Below are positions 1 to 8,157 of a stretch of DNA of 12,027 nt, in pieces. The position numbers and the translations under genes are program-made. The stretch spans positions 474-12,500 of the forward strand of contig DFQW01000207.1 in the NCBI GenBank assembly GCA_002377985.1, in the 5' to 3' direction. Numbering within the stretch: position 1 is the stretch's first letter; each line of letters begins with the position of its first letter. The DNA is from Halieaceae bacterium UBA3479. GTDB lineage: Bacteria > Pseudomonadota > Gammaproteobacteria > Pseudomonadales > Halieaceae. The notes beneath the pieces are model-generated. The model saw only the letters and a list, made by a program, of their open reading frames with translations. It did no database searches and was not told where the DNA came from.

Positions 1-927
<927 letters not shown>

Positions 928-939
928 GAAGATCTTTAA

Positions 940-960
940 CCTCTGACCGAAGTCAAGAGG
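940..960 (-). other. UUCG-capped hairpin just upstream of 16S
   Basis: On the minus strand the precursor rRNA reads an 8-bp stem (940-947 with 952-960, one bulged base) closed by C and G around the loop TTCG (948-951). C(UUCG)G is one of the most stable RNA tetraloops. It sits about 13 nt before the mature 16S start and probably helps shape the precursor for processing. The fold is inferred from base complementarity only. Confidence 0.6.
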
Positions 961-991
961 GGATGGTTACGCAAAGCTTGCTTTACCATCC
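961..991 (-). other. Bulged hairpin in the 16S leader
   Basis: GGATGGT (961-967) is a perfect complement of ACCATCC (985-991). Inside it AAAG (973-976) pairs with CTTT (981-984) around a 4-nt loop, leaving a 5-nt bulge (968-972) on one side. It directly adjoins the UUCG hairpin. A role in pre-16S folding or RNase III processing is an inference. Confidence 0.5.
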
Positions 992-1036
992 AAAATCTCA
1001 GCTCAGACACAATTCGAAATCATTGAATTAATGAGT

Positions 1037-1081
1037 CACTTGTTGTGTCTGAATGGTTCGTGAAAACCATTCCAACAAGTG
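1037..1081 (-). other. Long hairpin in the 16S leader, downstream of boxA
   Basis: CACTTGTTG (1037-1045) pairs perfectly with CAACAAGTG (1073-1081), and GAATGGTT (1051-1058) pairs with AACCATTC (1065-1072) around a 6-nt loop. This gives 17 bp with a single 5-nt bulge (1046-1050). It follows the boxA region in the transcript, where rRNA leaders carry boxC-like and processing structures. The pairing is seen in the sequence; the function is inferred. Confidence 0.6.
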
Positions 1082-1115
1082 CCCACACATCTGTCTTTAT
1101 CTGACTGTTAATCAA
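1081..1115 (-). promoter_or_regulatory. boxA-type rRNA antitermination region
   Basis: The minus strand reads TTGATTAACA (1106-1115), then ATAAAGACAGATGTGTGGGC a few bases on. This closely parallels the E. coli rrn leader boxA (GCTCTTTAACA) and its conserved GTGTGGGCACT follow-on. In known rrn operons, boxA recruits the NusB/NusE (S10) antitermination complex that keeps RNA polymerase from stopping in untranslated rRNA. The start of boxA is diverged (TGATTAACA instead of TCTTTAACA). Confidence 0.7.
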
Positions 1116-1171
1116 CAAACCGGCCGCTCGGGCAGGTCTTTCGCCGGGGGGATCCCCCGCCGAGGTCGCGC

Positions 1172-1222
1172 ATTATACGTACCGGCGGATGCTCTGCAAG
1201 CCTTTTTTTAAAAAAAGTTTTT
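1172..1222 (-). promoter_or_regulatory. rRNA operon promoter with UP element
   Basis: On the minus strand there is a perfect -10 TATAAT (1172-1177), a 16-bp spacer and a -35 TTGCAG (1194-1199). Upstream lies a very AT-rich tract of T and A runs (about 1201-1222), which fits an UP element bound by the RNA polymerase alpha subunit. The bases after the -10 are GCGCGACC, a GC-rich discriminator like those that make rRNA promoters sensitive to ppGpp and the initiating nucleotide. Transcription should start near 1165, giving a leader of roughly 240 nt before 16S. A weaker upstream pair (TTGCTC, 17 bp, TAAGAT) lies near 1270-1300 and could be a second promoter, but I do not rely on it. Confidence 0.85.
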
Positions 1223-1391
1223 GAGCCGCCAGCGGCCTCATTAACAGGGTGAAGCCAACCGCAACGCGGCCGGCGATCTTATCAACGAACCAGGCTGTGA
1301 GCAACGATCTCGCCGCGACGCACACGCGGTAGCATTCAACAAAAACAGCAGTAGCGCGGGAGAGGATTGTTCAGTAATCAGGCCAGCGGCG
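1223..1391. other. Gene-free spacer between msrQ and the rRNA promoter
   Basis: I see no credible gene here. On the minus strand, just upstream of the UP element, GAG-CCG pairs with CGG-CTC (1223-1239) as a small GC-rich hairpin. It is followed first by five A, then by C and seven T (1216-1210). The T run starts 6 nt late, so it is at best a weak terminator for transcripts coming out of msrQ. The same T run is better explained as part of the UP element. Confidence 0.4.
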
Positions 1392-1964
1392 CTAGCCCAT
1401 CTGCCACCGCCGCAGACGCCAGCCGAGCAGCACAATAAACAGGGCCCCGTAGACCAGCGACTCACTGACGTCGGATCGCGCCAACCAGTAAATGTGCAAC
1501 CATGCCAACACCGCGGCCGGATAAACCAACCTATGGAGCAGTCGCCACCGCCTGCCCAAGCGTCGTCGGGCGGCATCCGTCGACGTCAGGGCCAGCGGCA
1601 AAAACAGGACCCAAGCGGCGAAGCCCACCAGCACATACGGGCGCTCCTTGAGCTCCTCCATCAGAACTTCTGCATCCCAGCCCACAAAAACTTGCGCAAA
1701 CAACAGCAAGTGCACGCTGGCATAGGCAAACACGGCGACACCCAGCATCCGCCGGAAGCGCAACAGGCCACGCCATCCATGCCGGGCAAAAGGCGCCGCA
1801 CACAACACAAGCACCAACCCGCGCAACGCCCAGCTGCCCGTGCCTTGCATCAAATATTTGGCGGGGTCGGGGTCCAGCTGCCCGGCAGCCAGCTGCCACG
1901 CCAGATATCCCAAGGGTGCACCGCACACGATAACGGCGACCAAAGTGAGCAAGCGAGGTGGCAT
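1392..1964 (-). CDS. msrQ: MsrQ (YedZ), haem-binding membrane subunit of the periplasmic Met-sulfoxide reductase
   Basis: MsrQ is an inner-membrane b-type haem protein that passes electrons from the respiratory chain to periplasmic MsrP, which then repairs oxidised methionines. The 190-residue product is almost all hydrophobic helices separated by short arginine-rich loops. It keeps the family landmarks: ASVHLL (His85), RLLHRLVYP (His144) and AWLHIYW (His157), matching the haem-ligand histidines of E. coli YedZ, plus LTSTDA-RRLG-W before His144. I chose the ATG at 1964 (MPPRLL) because the upstream in-frame ATG at 2030 would add a charged, non-conserved 22-residue leader; neither start has a clear Shine-Dalgarno site. 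It follows msrP by 95 nt (29 nt with the longer start) on the same strand, as the functional pair requires. It is the last gene before the rRNA promoter. Confidence 0.93.
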   Translation of the reverse strand: MPPRLLTLVAVIVCGAPLGYLAWQLAAGQLDPDPAKYLMQGTGSWALRGLVLVLCAAPFARHGWRGLLRFRRMLGVAVFAYASVHLLLFAQVFVGWDAEVLMEELKERPYVLVGFAAWVLFLPLALTSTDAARRRLGRRWRLLHRLVYPAAVLAWLHIYWLARSDVSESLVYGALFIVLLGWRLRRWQMG

Positions 1965-2059
1965 CAGAAAACACGCCCCGACAGGGCCGCATCGCCATAC
2001 CTCAGGGCCATCGGGCGACCCACCGCCCATGCGGGGCGAGGCAATTCAAACTCTGGCGC

Positions 2060-3022
2060 CTAATAAAAACGACGCAAATCCATGCCGTCATAGAGCCCTG
2101 CGACATGCTCGCCATACCCATTAAAGGGCAAAGTGGCCACGCGGTTCGGGTTGAATATAGAAGACGGCAGGCGGCGCTCAAAACGCTGCGACCAGCGCGG
2201 ATGATCAACATCAGGATTCACGTTCGCATAAAAACCATATTCTGCAGGCTGCAAGGCCTGCCAACTGGTTTCAGGCTGCCGGCTCGTCACATTAATCTCG
2301 ACGATAGATTTGATGCTCTTAAAGCCATACTTCCATGGCACCACCAGCCGCAGTGGCGCGCCGTTCTGATTGGGTAGGGTTTTGCCGTATAAACCCACGG
2401 CCATCAAGGTGAGCGGGTGCATCGCCTCATCCAGGCGCAGTCCCTCGCGATAGGGCCAATCGATAATACTGCCAAAGGAGCGGGTACCACGCATTTCGCC
2501 GCGCCGATACAGCGTCTTGAACTCGACAAAGCGGGCCTCAGACTTCGGCTCGAAGCGGCTCAACAAAGCGGAGAGCGGGAATCCAATCCAGGGAACCACC
2601 ATCGACCACGCTTCGACGCAGCGAAACCGGTAAATGCGCTCTTCAAGATCAAATCCGCCCAGTAGATCTTCGAGATGAAGCGCTCCCGGTTTATTCACCA
2701 GGCCACCAACGGAGACTGTCCACGGATCGGTCTTCATTTCGTGGGCATGCCGCGCAGGATCAGACTTATCCGTACCGAACTCGTAAAAATTGTTATACGT
2801 AGTTACCGCCTCTAGCGGCGTTGTCTCCGCCGCGAGGGCTGAGTCGACATCCGGCGTATGAGGCAACGCTTGCTGACCCGTCGCGCCCTCCGCAAAAGCC
2901 TGCGACCAAGGCAAGGCAGCCGCCGCAGAGGCCCCCATGAAAGCGCGTCGATTGAGAAAGACCGCCTCGGGCGTAATCTCAGAAGACGCGATTGTGCCGT
3001 CAGTGTAGGTCCGTCTTCGCAT
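2060..3022 (-). CDS. msrP: MsrP (YedY), periplasmic molybdopterin methionine sulfoxide reductase
   Basis: MsrP is the catalytic subunit that reduces protein-bound methionine sulfoxide in the periplasm, using a mononuclear Mo-molybdopterin. The 320-residue product starts with a Tat signal peptide: twin arginines at 25-26 (NRRAFMG), an alanine-rich segment and a likely cleavage after SQAFA (44). The sulfite-oxidase-type fold follows, with YNNFYEFG at 76-83, the Mo ligand Cys135 in [24 protein letters not shown] near 196-207, [12 protein letters not shown] near 228-240 and [18 protein letters not shown] near 261-279. These closely match E. coli YedY along the full length. The start at 3022 is preceded by GGAGAGGG at a spacing of 9 nt; in-frame ATGs at 3031 and 3055 are less well placed. 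Its first 23 nt overlap the end of pssA in another frame, suggesting translational coupling. Confidence 0.95.
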   Translation of the reverse strand: MRRRTYTDGTIASSEITPEAVFLNRRAFMGASAAAALPWSQAFAEGATGQQALPHTPDVDSALAAETTPLEAVTTYNNFYEFGTDKSDPARHAHEMKTDPWTVSVGGLVNKPGALHLEDLLGGFDLEERIYRFRCVEAWSMVVPWIGFPLSALLSRFEPKSEARFVEFKTLYRRGEMRGTRSFGSIIDWPYREGLRLDEAMHPLTLMAVGLYGKTLPNQNGAPLRLVVPWKYGFKSIKSIVEINVTSRQPETSWQALQPAEYGFYANVNPDVDHPRWSQRFERRLPSSIFNPNRVATLPFNGYGEHVAGLYDGMDLRRFY

Positions 3023-3860
3023 GCTCAGCATCCCTCTCCACGTGGACTGGCTCATCGCTGCGAAGATACTGTACCGGGCCAGATAGCGCGTAAATCATTG
3101 AAAGCCCCCAAATAGCCACTGGCGGGTCCAGCGCTATCAACCCCAACAACCCCACTACCAGGAGCATCCTTACAAAAGGCACCCGTCGGTCAAAGGTAAC
3201 GGACTTGAAGCTCGAATAGGGAAAGCGCGAGATCATCAAAAACCCCAGCGCGGCCAAGAGCATCGCATGGACCCAGTCGAGTGTGGGCCCTGTCCAGCCA
3301 TGGGTTTGCCCCATCCAGACCAAACTGGTGGCGGTCGCCGCTGCAGCGGGGCTCGCGAGACCCGTAAAGTTCACTTTGTCGTCGCTTTCCATATGCGCAT
3401 TAAACCGGGCGAGGCGCAGTGCTGCGCAGGCCGCATAGATAAATGCCGCGACCCACCCCACCTTGCCCAATCCGGACAGCGCCCAGTTAAAAGTCAACAG
3501 CGCAGGCGCCACACCAAAACTCACCATGTCCGAGAGGCTGTCGTATTGGGCACCAAAAGCACTGCTGGTGCGCGTCAGTCGGGCAACGCGCCCGTCCAGG
3601 CCGTCAAACACCATCGCCACCAGAATAGCGACGGAACCGGCGTAAAAATCGCCCTGCATCCCCGCAATAATGGCGTAAAAACCGCAGAACAGGGCACCTG
3701 ACGTAAGCAAATTGGGAAGCAGGAATATACCGGGCGCTCGCGGCGTCTGACCGGCGCCAGACTCCTCATATTCCCCTACCAAACTCGCCAGAGGCGCCTC
3801 AATCTGTTCGGCCGCGCGTTCAAGCTCGTCGGTTTCGGACGTCTGATCATCATTCAGCAT
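3000..3860 (-). CDS. pssA: CDP-diacylglycerol--serine O-phosphatidyltransferase (phosphatidylserine synthase)
   Basis: This membrane enzyme makes phosphatidylserine from CDP-diacylglycerol and serine, the precursor of phosphatidylethanolamine. The 286-residue product has a hydrophilic N-terminus of about 45 residues, then hydrophobic helices. The CDP-alcohol phosphatidyltransferase signature is intact: D86-G-L-D89-G-R-V-A93-R94, G103, D107 and D111. The pattern [16 protein letters not shown] (49-64), just before the signature, and the later ALRLARFN are typical of the multi-pass PssA type, not the E. coli peripheral phospholipase-D-like PssA. The ATG at 3860 has GGAG 8 nt upstream. An upstream in-frame TTG at 3893 lacks a ribosome binding site and falls within the promoter region. 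In Pseudomonas the gene also lies between ilvC and msrP; here ilvC is divergent. It is likely the first gene of pssA-msrP-msrQ. Confidence 0.94.
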   Translation of the reverse strand: MLNDDQTSETDELERAAEQIEAPLASLVGEYEESGAGQTPRAPGIFLLPNLLTSGALFCGFYAIIAGMQGDFYAGSVAILVAMVFDGLDGRVARLTRTSSAFGAQYDSLSDMVSFGVAPALLTFNWALSGLGKVGWVAAFIYAACAALRLARFNAHMESDDKVNFTGLASPAAAATATSLVWMGQTHGWTGPTLDWVHAMLLAALGFLMISRFPYSSFKSVTFDRRVPFVRMLLVVGLLGLIALDPPVAIWGLSMIYALSGPVQYLRSDEPVHVERDAEHAKTDLH

Positions 3861-3901
3861 ATGCTCTGCTCCGTGAGGCCGCACGTTCGGCAACCAAATT
3901 A

Positions 3902-3910
3902 ATTGTAACA
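3902..3910 (-). promoter_or_regulatory. Probable extended -10 promoter of pssA-msrP-msrQ
   Basis: The minus strand reads TGTTACAAT (3910-3902), a TGn extended -10 motif with a hexamer that matches TATAAT at five of six positions. No good -35 hexamer is visible 16-18 bp upstream, as is common for extended -10 promoters. It lies about 40 nt upstream of the pssA start. Confidence 0.5.
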
Positions 3911-3916
3911 GTGGCG

Positions 3917-3945
3917 TTTACCCGGGGCACGTTGTCCGACACAAT
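3917..3945 (+). promoter_or_regulatory. Candidate ilvC promoter
   Basis: TTTACC (3917-3922), a 17-bp spacer and CACAAT (3940-3945) give a moderate sigma-70-type match (4/6 and 4/6). Transcription would start near 3952, about 34 nt before the ilvC GTG. It is back to back with the pssA promoter, only 9 bp apart, so one bound regulator could affect both. Confidence 0.4.
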
Positions 3946-3985
3946 ACGCACCCGTTTTTTCAGGCCCCCGATCGAGGTACCGTCA

Positions 3986-5464
3986 GTGAGCAATTATTTC
4001 AACTCTCTCCCCCTCCGCACGCAATTGCAAGAATTAGGCAAGTGCCGATTTATGGACCCGAGCGAGTTTGACGCGGGCGTTACACCCCTGGCCGGTAAAA
4101 AGCTGGTCATTATTGGCTGCGGCGCTCAGGGCTTTAATCAGGGCCTCAACCTGCGCGACAGCGGGCTCGATGTGGCGTACGCGCTGCGCAAAGAAGCCAT
4201 TGCCGAAAAGCGCGCATCATGGGTCAAGGCAACCGAGGCGGGTTTCAGGGTCGGCACCTATGAAGAAATGGTTCCCGACGCAGACATGGTGCTGAATCTG
4301 ACGCCGGACAAACAGCACAGTAGCGTCGTTGAGGCCGTCATGCCGCTCATGAAGCAGGGCGCCTGCCTTTCCTACTCCCACGGTTTCAATATCGTCGAAG
4401 AGGGGAAAAAAATCCGGGAGGATCTGACGGTTATTATGGTTGCGCCCAAATGCCCGGGCACCGAAGTGCGAGAGGAATACCTCCGCGGGTTCGGTGTGCC
4501 AACCTTAATCGCCGTGCATCTTGAAAATGACCCCGAGGGAAAGGGTCTGGAATGGGCCAAGGCCTATGCCGCAGGGACAGGCGGCCACCGCGCCGGCGTA
4601 CTCGAGTCCTCATTCATCGCCGAAGTGAAGTCAGACCTCATGGGCGAACAGACCATTCTCTGCGGCATGCTACAAACCGGTTCGCTTCTGTGCTTTGACA
4701 GAATGGTGGCGCTGGGCGTCGATGGCGCTTATGCCGCAAAACTCGTTCAATACGGTTGGGAGACGGTCACCGAAGGCCTCAAGCAGGGCGGCATCACCAA
4801 TATGATGGATCGCCTGTCCAACCCGGCCAAAATCCGCGCCTTTGATCTGGCAGAGTCAATGAAGGTGATCCTCCGGCCATTGTTCGAGAAGCATCAGGAC
4901 GACATTATGTCGGGTCACTTCTCCAGCACGATGATGGCGGACTGGGCGGCGGATGACGCCAATTTGCTCAAGTGGCGTGCAGAAACCAATGGCACACCTT
5001 TTGAGTTACAGGCCATCACAGACGACCCAATCGACGAGCAGACCTACTACGACCAGGGGATCTTGATGGTTGCCATGGTCAAGGCTGGTGTGGAACTGGC
5101 CTACGAGACCATGGTATCTGCCGGCATCATTGAGGAATCGGCCTACTACGAATCACTCCATGAAACTCCGCTCATTGCCAATACCATCGCGCGTAAGAAA
5201 CTCTATGAAATGAACGTGGTGATCTCCGATACCGCGGAGTACGGCTGCTACTTATTCGACCAGGCCGCACGCCCCCTGCTCAAAGATTTTGTGGAAAACC
5301 TCAGCACTGATGTCATGGGCGTTGGCTTGACGGGTAGCGCGGGTGTCGACAATCGCCGCCTGATCGAAGTGAATGCAGAAATCCGCTCGCACTCGGTCGA
5401 GGTGGTCGGCGCGCGGTTGCGGGGCTATATGACCGGCATGAAAGCGATTTCGTCGGGCGCCTGA
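3986..5464 (+). CDS. ilvC: Ketol-acid reductoisomerase (NADP+), class II (long form)
   Basis: IlvC converts acetolactate or acetohydroxybutyrate to the dihydroxy acids, the second step of valine, leucine and isoleucine synthesis, using NADPH and Mg2+. The 492-residue product aligns with E. coli IlvC (491 residues) almost without gaps. The Rossmann motif GCGAQG is at 44-49. The catalytic and metal residues fall at the same numbers as in E. coli: His132, Lys155, Asp217, Glu221, Glu389, Glu393 and Ser414. The duplicated knotted C-terminal domain marks it as class II; class I enzymes have about 330-340 residues. The start is the GTG at 3986 (translated [10 protein letters not shown]), preceded by GAGG 8 nt upstream; an in-frame GTG at 3911 would lie in the promoter. 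It is oriented away from ilvBN and pssA, so it is transcribed apart from the other ilv genes here. No ilvY-like regulator is adjacent. Confidence 0.97.
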   Translation: MSNYFNSLPLRTQLQELGKCRFMDPSEFDAGVTPLAGKKLVIIGCGAQGFNQGLNLRDSGLDVAYALRKEAIAEKRASWVKATEAGFRVGTYEEMVPDADMVLNLTPDKQHSSVVEAVMPLMKQGACLSYSHGFNIVEEGKKIREDLTVIMVAPKCPGTEVREEYLRGFGVPTLIAVHLENDPEGKGLEWAKAYAAGTGGHRAGVLESSFIAEVKSDLMGEQTILCGMLQTGSLLCFDRMVALGVDGAYAAKLVQYGWETVTEGLKQGGITNMMDRLSNPAKIRAFDLAESMKVILRPLFEKHQDDIMSGHFSSTMMADWAADDANLLKWRAETNGTPFELQAITDDPIDEQTYYDQGILMVAMVKAGVELAYETMVSAGIIEESAYYESLHETPLIANTIARKKLYEMNVVISDTAEYGCYLFDQAARPLLKDFVENLSTDVMGVGLTGSAGVDNRRLIEVNAEIRSHSVEVVGARLRGYMTGMKAISSGA

Positions 5465-5517
5465 GCAGGCGTGAATGATTTTCATCGCAAGCACGTATCT
5501 CTTGCATAAGAATCCCA

Positions 5518-5546
5518 TTGATAGGGGCTCGGTCGGTGGTTAGACT
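5518..5546 (+). promoter_or_regulatory. Candidate hppA promoter
   Basis: TTGATA (5518-5523), a 17-bp spacer and TAGACT (5541-5546) give a fair sigma-70 match (5/6 and 4/6). Transcription would start near 5553, about 36 nt before the hppA ATG. The 124-nt gap after ilvC contains a small hairpin, GCAAG (5487-5491) with CTTGC (5501-5505), but no T run. Read-through from ilvC is therefore also possible. Confidence 0.5.
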
Positions 5547-5588
5547 TGCGCCCCATTGAACTTTCAACTGAACTCACCAGGAAATCCT

Positions 5589-7583
5589 ATGAGCTTTGAT
5601 CTGATGTTGCCGCCTATTCTCGGGGTGGTAGGACTCGTAATTGCTTTTGTTATTTACACCGTGATGTCTCGCGCCCCCGCGGGCGAAGGCAAGATCACAG
5701 GTATCGCGGAACAAATTCATATTGGTGCCATGGTTTTTATGCACCGTGAATATAAATTGCTCCTTGCGTTTGCTGCCGTATTGGTGGTGGGCATTCTCGC
5801 CTCGCCTTTGGGCACCGATACCGCTATCGCGTTTGTTGCAGGCGCGGTGTCCTCAGCCACCGCGGGCTACCTCGGCATGTACGCTGCCACCAAGGCAAAT
5901 GTTCGCACCGCGGTTGCGGCCAATCAGCAGGGTGCCGCGGCGGCATTAAACATTGCGTTCTACGGCGGCTCCATTATGGGCCTGTGCGTTGCGTCCCTGG
6001 GCTTGCTCGGTCTGGGCGGCCTGTACTACTACTTTGGCGGCGATCCCCATACGGCGCATGCGATTCATGGCTTTGGCATGGGTGGCTCAGTCGTGGCGCT
6101 GTTCTCACGCGTGGGCGGCGGTATCTATACCAAGTCTGCTGATGTGGGCGCAGATCTGGTTGGAAAAATAGAAGCCGGCATCCCCGAGGATGACCCCCGG
6201 AACCCTGGCGTGATTGCCGACAACGTGGGAGACAACGTCGGGGATATCGCAGGCATGGGCTCGGACATCTTCGAATCCTACTGTGGCTCCATGATTGCCT
6301 GTATCGCCATCGCCTCAACAATGGCTCTGACCGCCGAGGCACAGAGCGCAATGATGGCCTTCCCGCTGGCATTGGCCAGCATCGGTCTGATCGCGTCGGT
6401 TGCGGGCATCATCATTGTGCGCGCGCGCTCCTCGGCAGCGCCCGAGGCAGCATTGCGCAGCGGTACGCTGGGCGCGCCCGTCATCTTCATCGCCATGGCG
6501 TGGTTTTTGTCGCAGAGCATGGGCATTGACCAGAATATCTGGTGGGCAGTGGTATCGGGTGCCGTGGGCGGCATCGCAATTGGTCTGATCACCGAGTACT
6601 ACACGGGTGGCAAGCCCGTGCGAACCATCGCCAAATCCGGTGAAACCGGCTCGGCGACTGTCATGATCACCGGACTGGCCGTTGGCATGCAGTCTGTGGT
6701 GGCGCCGGTTCTGTTCCTCGCTGGCATTATTTTTGTGTCGACGCATCTGGCTGGCCTGTATGGCGTGGGCATTGCTGCAGTTGGCATGCTGGCCACGGTT
6801 GGCATCACCATGGCAATCGATGCCTACGGACCTGTTGCCGATAACGCAGGCGGTATCGCCGAAATGGCAGGCATGGGCGCGGATACCCGTGCCATCACCG
6901 ATGGCCTCGACGAAGTGGGCAATACCACTGCGGCGATTGGCAAAGGCTTCGCAATCGGTGCGGCTGCCCTTGCGGCCCTCGCGATTATCGCGGCATTCGT
7001 GGAAACTGTGACCATCAATAACCCGGGGTTTGCGCTGGAACTCTCCAACCCGGACGTGCTGATTGGTATTTTCATCGGCGGCACGATCCCCTTCCTGATT
7101 GCATCTATCACCATGACGGCAGTGGGTGACGCGGCGTTTGACATGATCAACGAAATCCGTCGCCAGTTCCGGGAGATCCCCGGCCTGCTGGAAGGCACTG
7201 CAGAACCCGATACGGCGCGTTGTGTGGATATTGCAACCACGGCGGCTCTGAAGCGGATGGTTGTGCCCGGCGCGATTGCCGTTCTGGCGCCTGTGGTGGT
7301 TGGTTTTGGTCTGGGTGCAACCTCATTGGGCGGGATGCTCGCCGGCGGGCTACTGGGCTGCGTCTTGATGGCACTCATGATGGCCAACGCCGGTGGCGCG
7401 TGGGATAACGCCAAAAAGTACATCGAAAAGGGCAACCTCGGCGGCAAGGGTTCCAGCACCCATGCGGCGGCCGTTGTGGGCGACACCGTGGGAGATCCCT
7501 TCAAGGACACCTCCGGCCCCTCGATGAATATCCTGATCAACGTCATGGCGATCGTGAGCCTGGTTATTGCGCCGCTGCTCTGA
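5589..7583 (+). CDS. hppA: Membrane-bound, ion-pumping inorganic pyrophosphatase (K+-dependent type)
   Basis: This inner-membrane enzyme hydrolyses pyrophosphate and uses the energy to pump H+ and/or Na+ out of the cytoplasm. The 664-residue product is a many-helix membrane protein of the normal bacterial length. Substrate and metal motifs are present: DVGADLVGK (185-193), DNVGDNVGD (211-219), [16 protein letters not shown] (from 411) and [16 protein letters not shown] (632-647). GNTTA (444-448) has Ala448 and Gly451 where K+-independent pumps have Lys and Thr, so it belongs to the K+-dependent group. The gate glutamate Glu229 is three residues after Asp226, the arrangement I associate with Na+-pumping members, not the plant H+ pumps. 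The ion pumped remains unproven. The ATG at 5589 has AGGAAA 5 nt upstream. It ends at a strong bidirectional terminator. Confidence 0.96.
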   Translation: MSFDLMLPPILGVVGLVIAFVIYTVMSRAPAGEGKITGIAEQIHIGAMVFMHREYKLLLAFAAVLVVGILASPLGTDTAIAFVAGAVSSATAGYLGMYAATKANVRTAVAANQQGAAAALNIAFYGGSIMGLCVASLGLLGLGGLYYYFGGDPHTAHAIHGFGMGGSVVALFSRVGGGIYTKSADVGADLVGKIEAGIPEDDPRNPGVIADNVGDNVGDIAGMGSDIFESYCGSMIACIAIASTMALTAEAQSAMMAFPLALASIGLIASVAGIIIVRARSSAAPEAALRSGTLGAPVIFIAMAWFLSQSMGIDQNIWWAVVSGAVGGIAIGLITEYYTGGKPVRTIAKSGETGSATVMITGLAVGMQSVVAPVLFLAGIIFVSTHLAGLYGVGIAAVGMLATVGITMAIDAYGPVADNAGGIAEMAGMGADTRAITDGLDEVGNTTAAIGKGFAIGAAALAALAIIAAFVETVTINNPGFALELSNPDVLIGIFIGGTIPFLIASITMTAVGDAAFDMINEIRRQFREIPGLLEGTAEPDTARCVDIATTAALKRMVVPGAIAVLAPVVVGFGLGATSLGGMLAGGLLGCVLMALMMANAGGAWDNAKKYIEKGNLGGKGSSTHAAAVVGDTVGDPFKDTSGPSMNILINVMAIVSLVIAPLL

Positions 7584-7598
7584 TCACTACTGAGAACC

Positions 7599-7629
7599 AA
7601 AAAAAAGGGGCCTGCTGGCCCCTTTTTTT
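7599..7629. terminator. Bidirectional Rho-independent terminator between hppA and ilvN
   Basis: A run of eight A (7599-7606), GGGGCC (7607-7612), a 4-nt loop TGCT, GGCCCC (7617-7622) and seven T (7623-7629) form a perfect GC stem flanked by A and T runs. Read on either strand it gives a stem followed by a U run. It lies 16 nt after the hppA stop and 37 nt after the ilvN stop (read on the minus strand), so it serves both convergent genes. Confidence 0.93.
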
Positions 7630-7665
7630 GTGTCTCTGACTTGAGGTCTCTTTGACGCTCTGTGC

Positions 7666-8157
7666 CTACGGCGCCAGCACCTTTTCTCCCCGCGCCATAC
7701 CGGCAACGCCAGAACGGACTACCTCCAGCACTTCCGTCTCACCCAGCGCCTCCAGAAAGGAGTCGAGCTTTTCGGAGGGACCCGTCAGTTGCACAATGTA
7801 GGTTGTGGGTCCCACGTCAATGATCTGCCCGCGAAAAATCTCCGTGGTGCGCTTGACCTCGTCGCGTTGATCGCCCTCAGCCCGCACTTTGACGAGCAAT
7901 GTATCGCGCTCAACATGGGCTCCCTCGGTCAGGTCAACCACTTTTACCACGTCGATGATCTTGTTGAGGTGCTTGGTAATTTGCTCGATCTTGAGGTCAT
8001 CGCCCGTGGTAGTGACGGTGAGCCGCGATAATGAATGATCATCGGTCGGCGCCACATTCAGGGTTTCGATGTTATAGCCACGCTGGGAGAACAGACCCAC
8101 GACGCGGGATAAAGCACCCGATTCATTCTCCAGCAGTACCGAGAGTATCCGTCTCAT
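7666..8157 (-). CDS. ilvN: Acetolactate synthase small (regulatory) subunit (IlvN/IlvH)
   Basis: This is the regulatory subunit of acetohydroxyacid synthase. It activates the large subunit and confers feedback inhibition, usually by valine. The 163-residue product equals E. coli IlvH in length. The N-terminal ACT domain (about 3-77) starts [19 protein letters not shown] and keeps Asn11, Gly14 and Asn29, positions tied to valine binding or resistance in E. coli IlvH. The C-terminal domain contains [13 protein letters not shown] and [18 protein letters not shown]. The ATG at 8157 is preceded by GGAG 8 nt upstream. It shares one base with the ilvB stop (TGATG), so translation is probably coupled and subunit ratios linked. 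The longer in-frame reading from 8184 lies within ilvB and is not conserved. A shared bidirectional terminator follows. Confidence 0.96.
   Translation of the reverse strand: MRRILSVLLENESGALSRVVGLFSQRGYNIETLNVAPTDDHSLSRLTVTTTGDDLKIEQITKHLNKIIDVVKVVDLTEGAHVERDTLLVKVRAEGDQRDEVKRTTEIFRGQIIDVGPTTYIVQLTGPSEKLDSFLEALGETEVLEVVRSGVAGMARGEKVLAP

Noticed and set aside
1494..2063. Plus-strand ORFs opposite msrQ
   Set aside because: Low-complexity Gln/Arg/His-rich shadows of a membrane protein gene.
3861..3893. TTG-start extension of pssA
   Set aside because: No ribosome binding site; the ATG at 3860 has GGAG at good spacing.
3911..3985. N-terminal extension of ilvC from the GTG at 3911
   Set aside because: It would cover the promoter region and add 25 residues absent from IlvC; the GTG at 3986 has a good ribosome site and matches the family start.
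6824..7600. Long minus-strand ORF (258 codons) opposite hppA
   Set aside because: It lies within hppA, whose conserved motifs cover the region; the antisense frame is open because of GC-rich codon bias and shows no recognisable domain.
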